From an uncultured Agathobaculum sp. (GTDB lineage Bacteria; Bacillota; Clostridia; Oscillospirales; Butyricicoccaceae), in assembly GCF_944384765.1 (NCBI RefSeq), contig NZ_CALWUM010000001.1:62001-126000 (forward strand): DNA of 64,000 nucleotides, read 5' to 3'. Below the pieces are notes generated by a model. It ran no database searches. It saw nothing but the letters and a program-made list of their open reading frames with translations, and was not told where the DNA came from. Both the position numbers and the translations under genes were made by a program. Shown here piece after piece: positions 8,432-17,581 of the stretch; position 1 is the stretch's first letter, and every line of letters starts with the position of its first letter.

Positions 8432-9502
8432 TTACTGCATCTCGCACAGCACGCGGATAACCTCGTCGCCCACCTGGTCGGTGGTAGCGGTGCCGCCCAT
8501 ATCCGGAGTCAGCGCCTTCTTTTCGACCATCACGCGCTCGATCACGTCGATCAGCTTTTTGCCCCAGTCCTCGTGGCCGAAGAAGTCCAGCATCTGGCTG
8601 GCCGACCAGACCGACGCCAGCGGGTTGGAGATCTTCTTGCCTGCGATATCCGGTGCAGAGCCGTGGATCGGCTCAAACATGGACGGGAACTTGCGCTCCG
8701 GGTTGAGGTTTGCGCCCGCCGCTAGGCCCATGCCGCCCGAGATCGCCGCGCCCAGGTCGGTGATGATGTCACCGAACAGGTTGGAGGTGACAACGATCTG
8801 GAAGCGCTGCGGATTCTTGACAAAGAACATGCTCGCTGCATCGACCAGCAGGGAATGCGTCTCAACATCCGGATATTCCCGGCTGACCTCCTCAAACACC
8901 TGATCCCAGAACACCATGGAATAGTTGAGCGCGTTGCCCTTGCTGATGCTGGTCAGGCTCTTTTTCTCCTTGCGCGCCAGCTCGAACGCATAGCGGATGA
9001 TGCGCTCGGTGCCGTGACGGGAGAACACGCCAGTCTGCAGCACAACTTCATTTGGCTGGCCCTTGTACAGCCAGTCGCCCGCGCCCGCATATTCGCCTTC
9101 GCTGTTCTCACGGATGACGATCATGTCGATGTCGCCCTTCTTGCAGCCCTCGAGCGGGCAGGGCGCGCCGTTCAGCAGCTTAACCGGACGGACGTTGACA
9201 TACTCGTCAAAGTCGTGACGGATGCGCAGCAGCAGATCCCACAGCGAAACATGATCGGGCACACCGGGCATGCCGACCGCGCCCAGATAGATCGCATCGA
9301 ACTTGCTGAGCGTTTCGATACCGTCGTCGTCCATCATCTTGCCGGTCTTGAGGTAATACTCGCAGCCCCAGGGGAATTCGGTGAACTCGAAGCGAAACGA
9401 GCCGTCCAGCTCGGCGACCTTGTTGAGCACCTTCATGCCCTCGGCGATGACCTCGGGGCCGACGCCGTCGCCTGCGATGACCGCAATCTTATAGGTTTCC
9501 AT
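8432..9502 (-). CDS. Tartrate / D-malate dehydrogenase-type oxidative decarboxylase
   Basis: This 356-residue protein belongs to the isocitrate/isopropylmalate dehydrogenase superfamily, in the tartrate dehydrogenase/D-malate (DmlA/TtuC) branch. Signatures are the N-terminal IAVIAGDGVGPEV, GAVGMPGVPDHVSLW near residue 77 (the substrate-specificity loop of the tartrate branch), RENSEGEYAG near residue 130, and the metal-binding VTSNLFGDIITDLGA near residue 238. Family members oxidise and decarboxylate 2-hydroxy dicarboxylates with NAD and a divalent metal. It is the last gene of an operon with archaeal-type PGK and GAPDH, so its real substrate may be a sugar-acid derivative. That link is inference. 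Confidence 0.88.
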   Translation of the reverse strand: METYKIAVIAGDGVGPEVIAEGMKVLNKVAELDGSFRFEFTEFPWGCEYYLKTGKMMDDDGIETLSKFDAIYLGAVGMPGVPDHVSLWDLLLRIRHDFDEYVNVRPVKLLNGAPCPLEGCKKGDIDMIVIRENSEGEYAGAGDWLYKGQPNEVVLQTGVFSRHGTERIIRYAFELARKEKKSLTSISKGNALNYSMVFWDQVFEEVSREYPDVETHSLLVDAASMFFVKNPQRFQIVVTSNLFGDIITDLGAAISGGMGLAAGANLNPERKFPSMFEPIHGSAPDIAGKKISNPLASVWSASQMLDFFGHEDWGKKLIDVIERVMVEKKALTPDMGGTATTDQVGDEVIRVLCEMQ

Positions 9503-9529
9503 GTTGTCTATTCCTTCTTTCTCTGTATC

Positions 9530-10789
9530 TCAGTCGAGCGGAAAGACTTCCGCAGCGTGGCGCAGTGCGCGCACAACCGGCAGTTCCTCGCCGCTTAAAA
9601 AGCGGATCAGCGCGCCGCCGCCCGTGCAGATGTATCCCATCTGCGGGCCCAGGCCGTATTGATTGGTTGCGGTCACGCTGTCGCCGCCGCCGACCACGGT
9701 ATAGCCCGCGGTGTCCGCCAGCGCCTGCCAGACCGCCTTGGTGCCGAATTCGGTTTCTTGCTTTTCGAAAATGCCCATCGGGCCGTTGACGAACACGGTC
9801 TGCGCGCCCAAAATGATCTCGCGGTATTTTGCCGCGGTCTGCGCGCCGATGTCGACCAGCATTTTGTCGTCCGGCAGCCGGCCGACCATGGCCTCCCCGC
9901 GTTTGCCTTGTTCAGTATACGCCAGATCAACCGGAAGCACAATCTTTTCGCCGTATTTTTCGAGCAGCGGCGCAGCGGTTTGGATAAAGCCGTCGTAGCC
10001 CTGCTTTTTGATGAAGCCGAGCGAAGCCGCGCCGATCTGCTCGCCCTTAGCAGCAAGCAGGATGTTGGCCACTACGCCGCCTGCGAGCACCTGATCCGCG
10101 ATGCCGCGGTCGAGCACGGTCTGCATCATCAGAAAGGCGTCTGCGATTTTGGCGCCGCCGAGCACAAACACGCACGGCCGTTCGGGCGCTTCCATCAGCG
10201 AGGAGATTACGCTGTATTCCTTTTCAAACAGCCGGCCCATGGCAGAGGGCAGGCGCTGCTCAAAGCCGCACAGCGTGGGCTGGTCGCGGTGCGCGGCCGC
10301 AAAAGCATCGCACACGTAATAATCCGCGAGCGGGGCGAGCGTGCGCACAACGAGCGTGTCCGCCTGCTGCTCATGCGTCAGCTTGAGGCTGCGCTCGAAC
10401 AGGGTCTGTTCCTCGGCCATAAAGCGCACGTTATCCAGCAGCAGCACCTCGCCGGGCTGCAGGCCGCGGATTGCGTCCTGCGCGGCCGGGCCGCACACAT
10501 CTGCGATGAACTGCACCTTGCTGCCGAGCAGCTGCTCGAGCACACGGACGTGCGGCCGCAGGGTGTAATAGTTTTTATACTCGATGTCGCTGCCCTGGTG
10601 CGCCATAATGACCACCTTAGCGCCGCGGTCGCACAGCTCGGCAATGGTCGGCACGCAGCCGCGAATGCGGGTGTCGTCGGTCACGCGGTCGGCCGCGCGG
10701 TCGATCGGCTCGTTGATGTCCACGCGCAACAGCACGGTCTTTCCTGCCACGTCCAGCGCGTCCAGGGTATAGATGCCAAATTTCTTCAT
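9530..10789 (-). CDS. Phosphoglycerate kinase, archaeal-like
   Basis: This 419-residue protein is a phosphoglycerate kinase homologue. The N-terminal LLRVDINEPI resembles the archaeal form of the PGK substrate loop rather than bacterial RVDFNVP. DNVRFMAEE lies near residue 118, LGGAKIADAF near residue 211, NGPMGIFEKQ near residue 332 and GGGDSVTA near residue 364. The enzyme would transfer phosphate from an acyl-phosphate to ADP. Its start overlaps the stop of the upstream GAPDH by four bases, so both are made together. A housekeeping bacterial PGK is not visible in this window, so this may be a dedicated copy for another pathway. Confidence 0.9.
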   Translation of the reverse strand: MKKFGIYTLDALDVAGKTVLLRVDINEPIDRAADRVTDDTRIRGCVPTIAELCDRGAKVVIMAHQGSDIEYKNYYTLRPHVRVLEQLLGSKVQFIADVCGPAAQDAIRGLQPGEVLLLDNVRFMAEEQTLFERSLKLTHEQQADTLVVRTLAPLADYYVCDAFAAAHRDQPTLCGFEQRLPSAMGRLFEKEYSVISSLMEAPERPCVFVLGGAKIADAFLMMQTVLDRGIADQVLAGGVVANILLAAKGEQIGAASLGFIKKQGYDGFIQTAAPLLEKYGEKIVLPVDLAYTEQGKRGEAMVGRLPDDKMLVDIGAQTAAKYREIILGAQTVFVNGPMGIFEKQETEFGTKAVWQALADTAGYTVVGGGDSVTATNQYGLGPQMGYICTGGGALIRFLSGEELPVVRALRHAAEVFPLD

Positions 10790-11820
10790 TTCAGACCACG
10801 CGCTTTCATGCCCAGATATTTGTTGGTTTCCGCCGTGCCCTCGTCCCGGGTCATCTGCATCTGCATGGCTGCACGGATGCCGTCCATGTTCTCCGGAATG
10901 ACAACTGACTCCTGCGGGATGTTGATGGCGAACATGATCTGGTCGCCGCTCATCACGATGGACTCATCCCACAGCGCGATCTCGTAGTTGTCGCCGCGGA
11001 ACTTGCCCATGTCGCGCGCATAGCGGAACAGGGAAGCGTTGCCGAGGAAGCCATCCGCGATCTTGACCGTGCGGATGCGGGGATGCTGCGCCGCCATCTC
11101 GAGCAGATCGGCCTTGTTGATCTTTTTCTTGGGCGTTGCAACGACCGTGATGATATGACCGTGGGTGACCGGCGCGTGCACCAGGATGCCGGTCGCATCC
11201 ACATGCGGCATGATGTTCATCAGGTCGAGTGCCTGATGGCTGGGCGCGTATTCCATCTGCAGCGCGTTGGTCAGGCCGCGGTGATAGTCGCCTGGGTCGG
11301 CCACGCGGCGGATGATCGTGATGGCAACCTTGTCCACGCCGACCGCGCGGTCGATCATATCCACCGCACGGATCAGGCCAGTGGTGTTGCAGCTGGTCAG
11401 CTTGAGGAACTGCTGCCCCAGGCCCTTCTCATAGTTTGCATAGCCGTGGAAGAACACATCCGCCACGTTATTCTTCTCGCCGCCCTGGAAGATGGCTTTT
11501 TTGCCCATGCGCGCATAAAGCTCCTTGTTCTTTGCGCCGATGCCCGCTGAGGTCGCGTCCAGGATGATGTCGCACTGCTCGACCATATCCTCCATCGTGC
11601 CCGAAATAGGCACGCCGGCCTCCTTGAGCTTGTCCTCATTCTCAGGCAGCGCATTATAAAAATGATAGGGCATACCGGACTCTACCAGCCCGCGCACCGC
11701 CAGAGTGGGCGCAACGTCGGAAACACCGACCAGTTCCATATCCTCCTGCATTGCCACGCCCGTCGCCAGACGAAGACCAATTACGCCGTAACCCGCTACA
11801 CCAACTTTTACCTTACTCAT
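10786..11820 (-). CDS. Type II (archaeal-type) glyceraldehyde-3-phosphate dehydrogenase
   Basis: This 344-residue protein matches archaeal-type GAPDH. It has an N-terminal Rossmann motif VGVAGYGVIGLRLA, the catalytic Cys in LTSCNTTGLIR near residues 138-148, then RRVADP and SHQALD blocks typical of this class. It oxidises a phosphorylated aldehyde to an acyl-phosphate with NAD(P). ATG 11820 was chosen because CAGGAGGAGAAGC precedes it; an upstream in-frame ATG lacks a site. It is the first gene of the operon, driven by the promoter at 11889-11917. Physiological substrate could be glyceraldehyde-3-phosphate or a related aldose phosphate. Confidence 0.9.
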   Translation of the reverse strand: MSKVKVGVAGYGVIGLRLATGVAMQEDMELVGVSDVAPTLAVRGLVESGMPYHFYNALPENEDKLKEAGVPISGTMEDMVEQCDIILDATSAGIGAKNKELYARMGKKAIFQGGEKNNVADVFFHGYANYEKGLGQQFLKLTSCNTTGLIRAVDMIDRAVGVDKVAITIIRRVADPGDYHRGLTNALQMEYAPSHQALDLMNIMPHVDATGILVHAPVTHGHIITVVATPKKKINKADLLEMAAQHPRIRTVKIADGFLGNASLFRYARDMGKFRGDNYEIALWDESIVMSGDQIMFAINIPQESVVIPENMDGIRAAMQMQMTRDEGTAETNKYLGMKARGLK

Positions 11821-12094
11821 GCTTCTCCTCCTGTAAATGGTCATATCTTGGTTATATTTTTGTTATCTTCTGGCCAGATGTTGCATATACTATACCATGC
11901 TTCACCCCATATTGCAATAGAAAAATCAAAACTTTTTATTGTCTTTTTTCTATCAATCACGTTATTTTTGTGTCAAATTAAAAACTTTGTGACCGAAATA
12001 ACAATATATACAGCCTGCACAATTCCATGGTTAAGTTTTGGTTGGTTTTAACCAGAATTTTTCATTCCATCAACGGCTATGGGCCGCATGATGC
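11821..12094 (-). promoter_or_regulatory. AT-rich control region with palindromes upstream of the GAPDH operon
   Basis: This gene-free stretch holds the promoter above, a perfect 10-base palindrome TCTGGCCAGA (11869-11878) just downstream of the likely start of transcription, and TGGTT-TT-AACCA (12043-12054) nested in a wider TGGTTAA/TTAACCA inverted repeat (12028-12054). These are candidate operators. The regulator is unknown. The marR gene to the right is an obvious candidate but is in the same orientation and separated by a terminator. Confidence 0.45.
11889..11917 (-). promoter_or_regulatory. Sigma-A promoter of the GAPDH-PGK-dehydrogenase operon
   Basis: Reading leftward, -35 TTGCAA (11912-11917) and -10 TATAGT (11889-11894) are separated by exactly 17 bases, placing transcription start near 11882. 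Confidence 0.75.
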
Positions 12095-12137
12095 AAAAAA
12101 GTCCGGGCCCCGGTCTGCTGCCGGGGTCCGGACTTTT
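12095..12137 (-). terminator. Terminator of the marR gene
   Basis: A 17-base stem (AAAAGTCCGGGCCCCGG and its near-perfect complement, 7-base loop) is followed on the minus strand by a run of six T. Confidence 0.9.
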
Positions 12138-12149
12138 GGTCCCTTTATA

Positions 12150-12596
12150 CTATTCTGATTCCTGCGCAAGCGCCTGCTCCATACTCTTTTGCAGTTTGCA
12201 CATGGCGTCCACCATCGCTTCCCGCTCCTCGGGCTGCAACATGGACAGGGCGCGTATCTCAAACCGCTTTACCGCCTCGCTCAGTTCGCGCGCCGCGGCG
12301 CTGCCCGCCTCGGTCAGCACGACAACGCGGCTGCGCCGGTCGTCCCGCGCCACACGGCGGACCGCCATGCCGCGCTTTTCCAGGCTGTCGATCACGCTGG
12401 CAACCGTCTGCTTGGACAGATGCAGCCGGCGGCACAGCTCCGCCTGGGAAAGCGGCTCGGCCTGTTCATACAGCATGGTGAGCATGTTGAATACGTTGAA
12501 TGTGACACCGCGGCGCGCCGCCCACTTTTCGTAAACCGCGTCCAGCCCAAGCCAGCTCTCATAATACTGTCGCAGCAGTTCCTCCATGGTGCGCAC
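12150..12596 (-). CDS. MarR family transcriptional regulator
   Basis: This 148-residue protein has the MarR layout. An N-terminal dimerisation helix is followed by a winged helix (PLSQAELCRRLHLSKQTVASVIDSLEKRG, residues about 48-76), the wing with RRVARDDRRSRVVVLTEAG near residues 79-97, and a C-terminal dimerisation helix. The wing sequence DDRRSRVV is the DxRxxxv signature of the family. GTG 12596 is preferred because AAGGAGGG lies seven bases upstream; ATG 12587 is too far from that site. The gene stands alone between its own promoter and terminator. Ligand and targets are unknown. Confidence 0.88.
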   Translation of the reverse strand: MRTMEELLRQYYESWLGLDAVYEKWAARRGVTFNVFNMLTMLYEQAEPLSQAELCRRLHLSKQTVASVIDSLEKRGMAVRRVARDDRRSRVVVLTEAGSAAARELSEAVKRFEIRALSMLQPEEREAMVDAMCKLQKSMEQALAQESE

Positions 12597-12620
12597 CGGG
12601 CATCCCTCCTTGTTCCCTTT

Positions 12621-12649
12621 ATTTTAGCCGCGATGCCTGCTGCCGTCAA
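12621..12649 (-). promoter_or_regulatory. Sigma-A promoter of marR
   Basis: On the minus strand -35 TTGACG (12644-12649) and -10 TAAAAT (12621-12626) are separated by 17 bases, just ahead of the AAGGAGGG site. Confidence 0.72.
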
Positions 12650-12671
12650 GCGCAAGACCGGCCGGAAAATG

Positions 12672-12698
12672 AAAAAACGGCTGCAAAGCAGCCGTTTT
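12672..12698 (-). terminator. Terminator downstream of carD, beyond the MITE
   Basis: AAAACGGCTGC pairs with GCAGCCGTTTT around an AAA loop, with a T-run on the minus strand. It is now separated from the carD stop by the inserted element at 12723-12883. Confidence 0.85.
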
Positions 12699-12718
12699 GG
12701 ATGTTGCCGCGCCAGGGC

Positions 12719-12887
12719 TTAGGGCAATACCGCATAATTGGGCGGGGAGCGATTTGCGAGAATATTTTGCGTCCGGATGCGGCGCGTTTTTGCGGCAATA
12801 CTTGATGTATTGCAAGGAAACGCAACAAAATACGGGCACAAAATTTCCGCAAAGCGCCGCAGACATAATTGTGCGGTGTTGCCTTAG
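12719..12887. mobile_element. MITE-like palindromic element with TTAG target duplication
   Basis: A 161-base element (12723-12883) has terminal inverted repeats GGCAATACCGCATAATT and its diverged complement. The rest folds back on itself, with a GCAATAC/GTATTGC loop hairpin in the middle. It codes for nothing. TTAG flanks both ends (12719-12722 and 12884-12887), as expected of a 4-base target duplication. The right-hand TTAG supplies the stop codon of carD. No transposase with such ends is in the window. Confidence 0.75.
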
Positions 12888-13408
12888 TGCACCTTGGCGG
12901 CTTTTGCCGTTTTGCCGGTTTTGTCTGCAATCGAGCGCGAGATGTAGGACTGCACCTCGGCCAGCGGAATGCCGAGCGCCACGGCCAGTTCGCCGTGCAG
13001 CAGTTCCTCCGCCCGCTTGCGGTAGCGCTGGTCGATCTGGCTGACGCGGCGGCCATTGCGGCGGGACTTGGCATAAACCGTCTTGATCAGCTGCACCAGA
13101 TCGCGGCAGTCGTGGCTTTGCAGCGCTGCCTGATAGTGCTCGGTGGACATACGCAGGCTGTGCGAGGTGAAATGATCCTCCTCAATCGAGGGAATGGAAT
13201 CGATCAGACGTTCTGCCTGCGCGCGGGAGATGACCGGCCGCATAAACACCGGAGAATCGACCGGAACATAGATGGTCTCGGTTCCCGAAACAGGCACAAG
13301 CGTATAATACAGCTTGTCCTCCTCCCCCTCAAACGGCGGTGCGCCCACCGATTCCACACGGCACACGCCGCTGGTTCCGTAGACGATGAACTCCCCTGCT
13401 TCGAACAT
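12884..13408 (-). CDS. CarD family transcriptional regulator
   Basis: This 174-residue protein begins MFEAGEFIVYGTSGVCRVESV, the Tudor-like RNA polymerase interaction domain of CarD/CdnL proteins, and ends in a helical DNA-binding half (residues about 75-160). CarD binds the polymerase beta subunit and stabilises open promoter complexes. ATG 13408 follows GAGGAGGCATAGC; the eight-residue upstream extension has no site. The C-terminal GKTAKAAKVH tail is basic. The stop codon lies in the target duplication of the adjacent MITE, so the insertion left the protein intact. Confidence 0.87.
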   Translation of the reverse strand: MFEAGEFIVYGTSGVCRVESVGAPPFEGEEDKLYYTLVPVSGTETIYVPVDSPVFMRPVISRAQAERLIDSIPSIEEDHFTSHSLRMSTEHYQAALQSHDCRDLVQLIKTVYAKSRRNGRRVSQIDQRYRKRAEELLHGELAVALGIPLAEVQSYISRSIADKTGKTAKAAKVH

Positions 13409-13490
13409 GCTATGCCTCCTCAAAAAATACAACGCACAAACGGCAGGCGTGGGCAGCGCAATCTCTGCCGCAGTCTGTCTCTTTTGTTAT

Positions 13491-13496
13491 ATTATA
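13491..13496 (-). promoter_or_regulatory. -10 element of the carD promoter
   Basis: A consensus TATAAT on the minus strand in an AT-rich gap, 83 bases ahead of carD. The -35 (TTACAT, 17 bases upstream) is weak, which is common for promoters that depend on CarD-type help, though that is only a suggestion. Confidence 0.5.
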
Positions 13497-13610
13497 GCAC
13501 ATTTCGCGGGAAAATGTAAGCAAAAAATCAATTTTCACTATATTTTGTGTAAATTTATCCGTTTTTACGGCCTTCACTCTGCGCAAATTCGACAGTTTTA
13601 CCGCCCCTGC

Positions 13611-14168
13611 TCAGTCTGCCCCGATCCACTCGCCGCCCACCATGCCAGCGCGCTCGTGCGTGAGGAAAAAGTGCAGGTGATCCTTGATCTCCCCGTTATA
13701 CAGCATCTCGGCGCGGTGCAGCGTGCCCTCATACTGGAACCCGCACTTCTCAAGCACCCGACGCGAGGCAAGATTGTCCGGATAGCAAGTGGCCGAGATC
13801 ACGTCAAGCGACATCTTTTCAAACCCAAAGCGGATGACCGCGCGCACTGCCTCGGTCATATAGCCCTGCCCCCAGTAGCGGATGCCGAGCGCATAGCCAA
13901 GCGAACGCGCCGAACCGTATTGCCGGGCGGAATCCGTGATCAGGCCGATCGAACCCATCAGCTGCCCGTCCGACCGGCGCTCGATCGCCCACACGCTCGG
14001 CTGGTCGAGAAACACCAGATGCAGGATGTCGTCCGACTCGAGCAGGCTCTCATGCGGTTTCCAACCCGCGTTGCGACCGACCGCCTCATCCTTGGAATAG
14101 TCGTACAGCGCCTGTACATCGTCCTCATGGAAGGGCCGCAGCAGCAGGCGTTCGGTTGTCAGTTCCAT
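13611..14168 (-). CDS. GNAT family N-acetyltransferase, RimJ/RimL type
   Basis: This 185-residue protein opens with MELTTERLLLRPF, the standard beginning of RimJ/RimL-like acetyltransferases. It carries the acetyl-CoA loop motif YALGIRYWGQGYMTEA near residues 92-107 and NLASRRVLEKCGF near residue 137. Such enzymes acetylate N-termini of ribosomal proteins or small amines and antibiotics. The substrate here cannot be told. It lies downstream of purA on the same strand, but a terminator separates them. Confidence 0.88.
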   Translation of the reverse strand: MELTTERLLLRPFHEDDVQALYDYSKDEAVGRNAGWKPHESLLESDDILHLVFLDQPSVWAIERRSDGQLMGSIGLITDSARQYGSARSLGYALGIRYWGQGYMTEAVRAVIRFGFEKMSLDVISATCYPDNLASRRVLEKCGFQYEGTLHRAEMLYNGEIKDHLHFFLTHERAGMVGGEWIGAD

Positions 14169-14235
14169 GTCGTTCCCCTTTCTCTTTCAGCGCACGGACG
14201 GTTTGCGCCCGGCCGGCTTGGCGGCATCGGTATAA

Positions 14236-14266
14236 AAAAGCGCAAAGCATACCGCTTTGCGCTTTT
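14236..14266 (-). terminator. Terminator of purA
   Basis: AAAAGCGCAAAGC pairs with GCTTTGCGCTTTT around ATACC, with a T-run on the minus strand, 13 bases past the purA stop. Confidence 0.9.
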
Positions 14267-14278
14267 CCGCTTGCATCT

Positions 14279-15562
<1,284 letters not shown>

Positions 15563-15617
15563 AGGATTTCCTTCCTTTCTTCTCTCGGACGTGTTCTTCA
15601 GCACGTCATACGGGTAA

Positions 15618-15646
15618 AGTATACCATAGGACCGCGTTTATTTCAA
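15618..15646 (-). promoter_or_regulatory. Sigma-A promoter of purA
   Basis: On the minus strand -35 TTGAAA (15641-15646) and -10 TATACT (15618-15623) with a 17-base spacer. Confidence 0.75.
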
Positions 15647-15678
15647 TCCTGTATTTGCCCAAATTACGGGTTTGTATC

Positions 15679-15707
15679 TTGTAAAAGGCGGCCTGCCGTT
15701 GTAAAAT
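15679..15707 (+). promoter_or_regulatory. Sigma-A promoter of the cysteine desulfurase gene
   Basis: -35 TTGTAA (15679-15684) and -10 TAAAAT (15702-15707) with a 17-base spacer, back to back with the purA promoter. Confidence 0.65.
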
Positions 15708-15752
15708 GATTGCATACTGGAAGTTTTGAAAAGGATAAGGAGTCAACTGTTC

Positions 15753-16880
15753 ATGCATTATCTGGACAATGCGGCAACGACGCGCGTTCTGCCCGAGGCG
15801 GCCGAGGCCGCCGTGCACGCCATGTGCGAGGAATTCGGCAACCCGTCAAGCCTGCATAAAATGGGTATCCAGGCGTCCCATCTGCTGGAGGACAGCCGGG
15901 GAACCGTCGCCGCAGCGCTCGGCTGCCTGCCGGAGGAGACTTATTTCACCTCCTGCGGCACGGAGAGCACCAACATCAGCCTGCGCGGCGCGGCGCACCT
16001 GGCCCGCCACAAAAAAGGCCGCATCATCACTACGGCGATCGAACACGCGGCGACGCTCAACACCTGCAAGCAGCTTGCTGCCGAAGGGTTCGACGTGGTT
16101 TATCTTGCGCCGGATGCGACCGGACACATCACGGTAGATGCGCTGGACGCGGCGCTGACCGCGGACACCATTCTGCTGTCCTGCCAGCTGGTCAACAACG
16201 AGATCGGCACAGTGCAGCCGGTAGCTACGCTGGGCGCACATCTCAAGGCCAAAGCGCCGGACGCGCTGTTCCACATCGACGCGGTGCAGGGCCTTGCCCG
16301 CGTGCCGCTCACACCGAAAAAGTGGAAGTGCGACCTGATGAGCGTATCCGGCCACAAGATCGGCGCGCCCAAGGGCATCGGCGCGCTCTATGTGAAAAAG
16401 GGCCTGCGCCTGCCGCCCCTGATGTTTGGCGGCGGGCAGGAAAAAGGCCTGCGCCCAGGCACCGAGCCGCTGCCGAACATTGCGGCGTTTGCCAAAGCGT
16501 GTGAAATCCGCATGGCGCATTTTGAGGAGGATTATGCGCATGTGGCGGAGCTTGCGGCTTATCTCAAAGAACAGGCCGCGGCCGGCCTGCCGGACGCGGC
16601 CATCAACGGCGCGGGCGACATCCCGCACGTGGTCAACCTGTCCATCCCGGGCTGCAAGAGCGAGGTCATGCTGCGTGTGCTTGAGGGGGACGAGGTGTAC
16701 GTATCAAGCGGGTCGGCCTGCTCCAAGGGCAAGCAGAGCGGCGTGCTGCGCGCGCTCGGCCTGCCTAAAACGCGCACGGACAGCGCCATCCGCGTGTCGT
16801 TCTGCCCGGCGAACACCAAAGAGGATGTGGATGCGTTCATCGCCGCGGCGCAAAAGGGCATCCGGATGCTGCGGCGGTAA
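15753..16880 (+). CDS. nifZ: Cysteine desulfurase (NifS/NifZ-like), partner of ThiI
   Basis: This 375-residue class V PLP enzyme begins MHYLDNAATTRV. It has the PLP lysine in SVSGHKIGAPKG (Lys about 202) and the catalytic Cys loop SGSACSKGKQSG (Cys about 323). It removes sulfur from cysteine as a persulfide. The neighbouring thiI uses such a persulfide to make 4-thiouridine in tRNA. The same gene pair in Bacillus (nifZ-thiI) supports that role rather than Fe-S assembly. No iscU, sufU or iscR-like gene is nearby. ATG 15753 follows GATAAGGAG. A repeat-rich gap and a membrane protein gene separate it from thiI. Confidence 0.88.
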   Translation: MHYLDNAATTRVLPEAAEAAVHAMCEEFGNPSSLHKMGIQASHLLEDSRGTVAAALGCLPEETYFTSCGTESTNISLRGAAHLARHKKGRIITTAIEHAATLNTCKQLAAEGFDVVYLAPDATGHITVDALDAALTADTILLSCQLVNNEIGTVQPVATLGAHLKAKAPDALFHIDAVQGLARVPLTPKKWKCDLMSVSGHKIGAPKGIGALYVKKGLRLPPLMFGGGQEKGLRPGTEPLPNIAAFAKACEIRMAHFEEDYAHVAELAAYLKEQAAAGLPDAAINGAGDIPHVVNLSIPGCKSEVMLRVLEGDEVYVSSGSACSKGKQSGVLRALGLPKTRTDSAIRVSFCPANTKEDVDAFIAAAQKGIRMLRR

Positions 16881-17581
16881 TGCGGCCTGCGCGGCCGCAC
16901 TGCGCGCAAGAGGGGAGAAACCCAGTTTTCTCCCCTCTTGCGAATCACCCCTTTTCCTTCTAAATAAAAGCAGGCAGTTAGGCATCTGCCCGAAGATTTG
17001 CGGCATTTGCTGCCGCAAATAAGGGCGCGCTGACGCGCGCAAAGGTGCGTTACGCTGAAGTTTTTGCCGCCGGCTACCTTTCAGCAGCAAGAAGGGAAAT
17101 CCCCGCCCCTCTGGGGTGGCAGCCAAACCTTGCCTGTCGCAACAGCGGCTGGGCGGCAGCCGCTTGGCGGAACTGCGATAATCCGCGCCCGCGGCGCGCC
17201 TGAGGGAATGGGGATGATTCGCAAGAAGGGGAAAACCGCAGGTGTTCCCCTTCTTGTGCGCCCGCCGCGCAGGCGAAATCCCCCGTGATGCGCGGGCACC
17301 CCATTTCGCCCTGTCGGGCGAAAACCCAAAGACCAGCACCCCTCCGGGGTGGCAGCCAAACCTTGCCTGTCGCAACAGCGGCTGGGTGGCAGCCGCTTGG
17401 CGGAACAACGATATTCCGCGCCGCGGCGCGCCTAAAGGGAATGGGGATGATTCGCAAGAAGGGGAAAACCGCAGGTGTTCCCCTTCTTGTCCGCCCGCCG
17501 CGCAGGCGAATTCCCCCGTGATGCGCGGGCATCCACGTTTGGCCCGTTTTGCAAAACGAATACAGTTGGGAGGTCGGTTCC
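16881..17581 (+). repeat. Repeat-rich intergenic region with a 233-base tandem repeat and strong hairpins
   Basis: This 701-base gene-free gap contains two direct copies of a unit of about 197 bases (17106-17302 and 17339-17534, offset 233). Each carries a perfect hairpin CAAGAAGGGGAA/TTCCCCTTCTTG (17224-17258 and 17457-17491). A related piece lies inverted upstream as a perfect 16-base stem at about 16906-16945. Several short open frames exist in all registers but none has a start site or family similarity, so the region is taken as non-coding repeat. Read-through from the desulfurase to thiI would have to cross these hairpins. Confidence 0.7.

Noticed and set aside
17106-17534. CRISPR array
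   Set aside because: There are only two long copies with no short regular repeat-spacer pattern and no cas genes.
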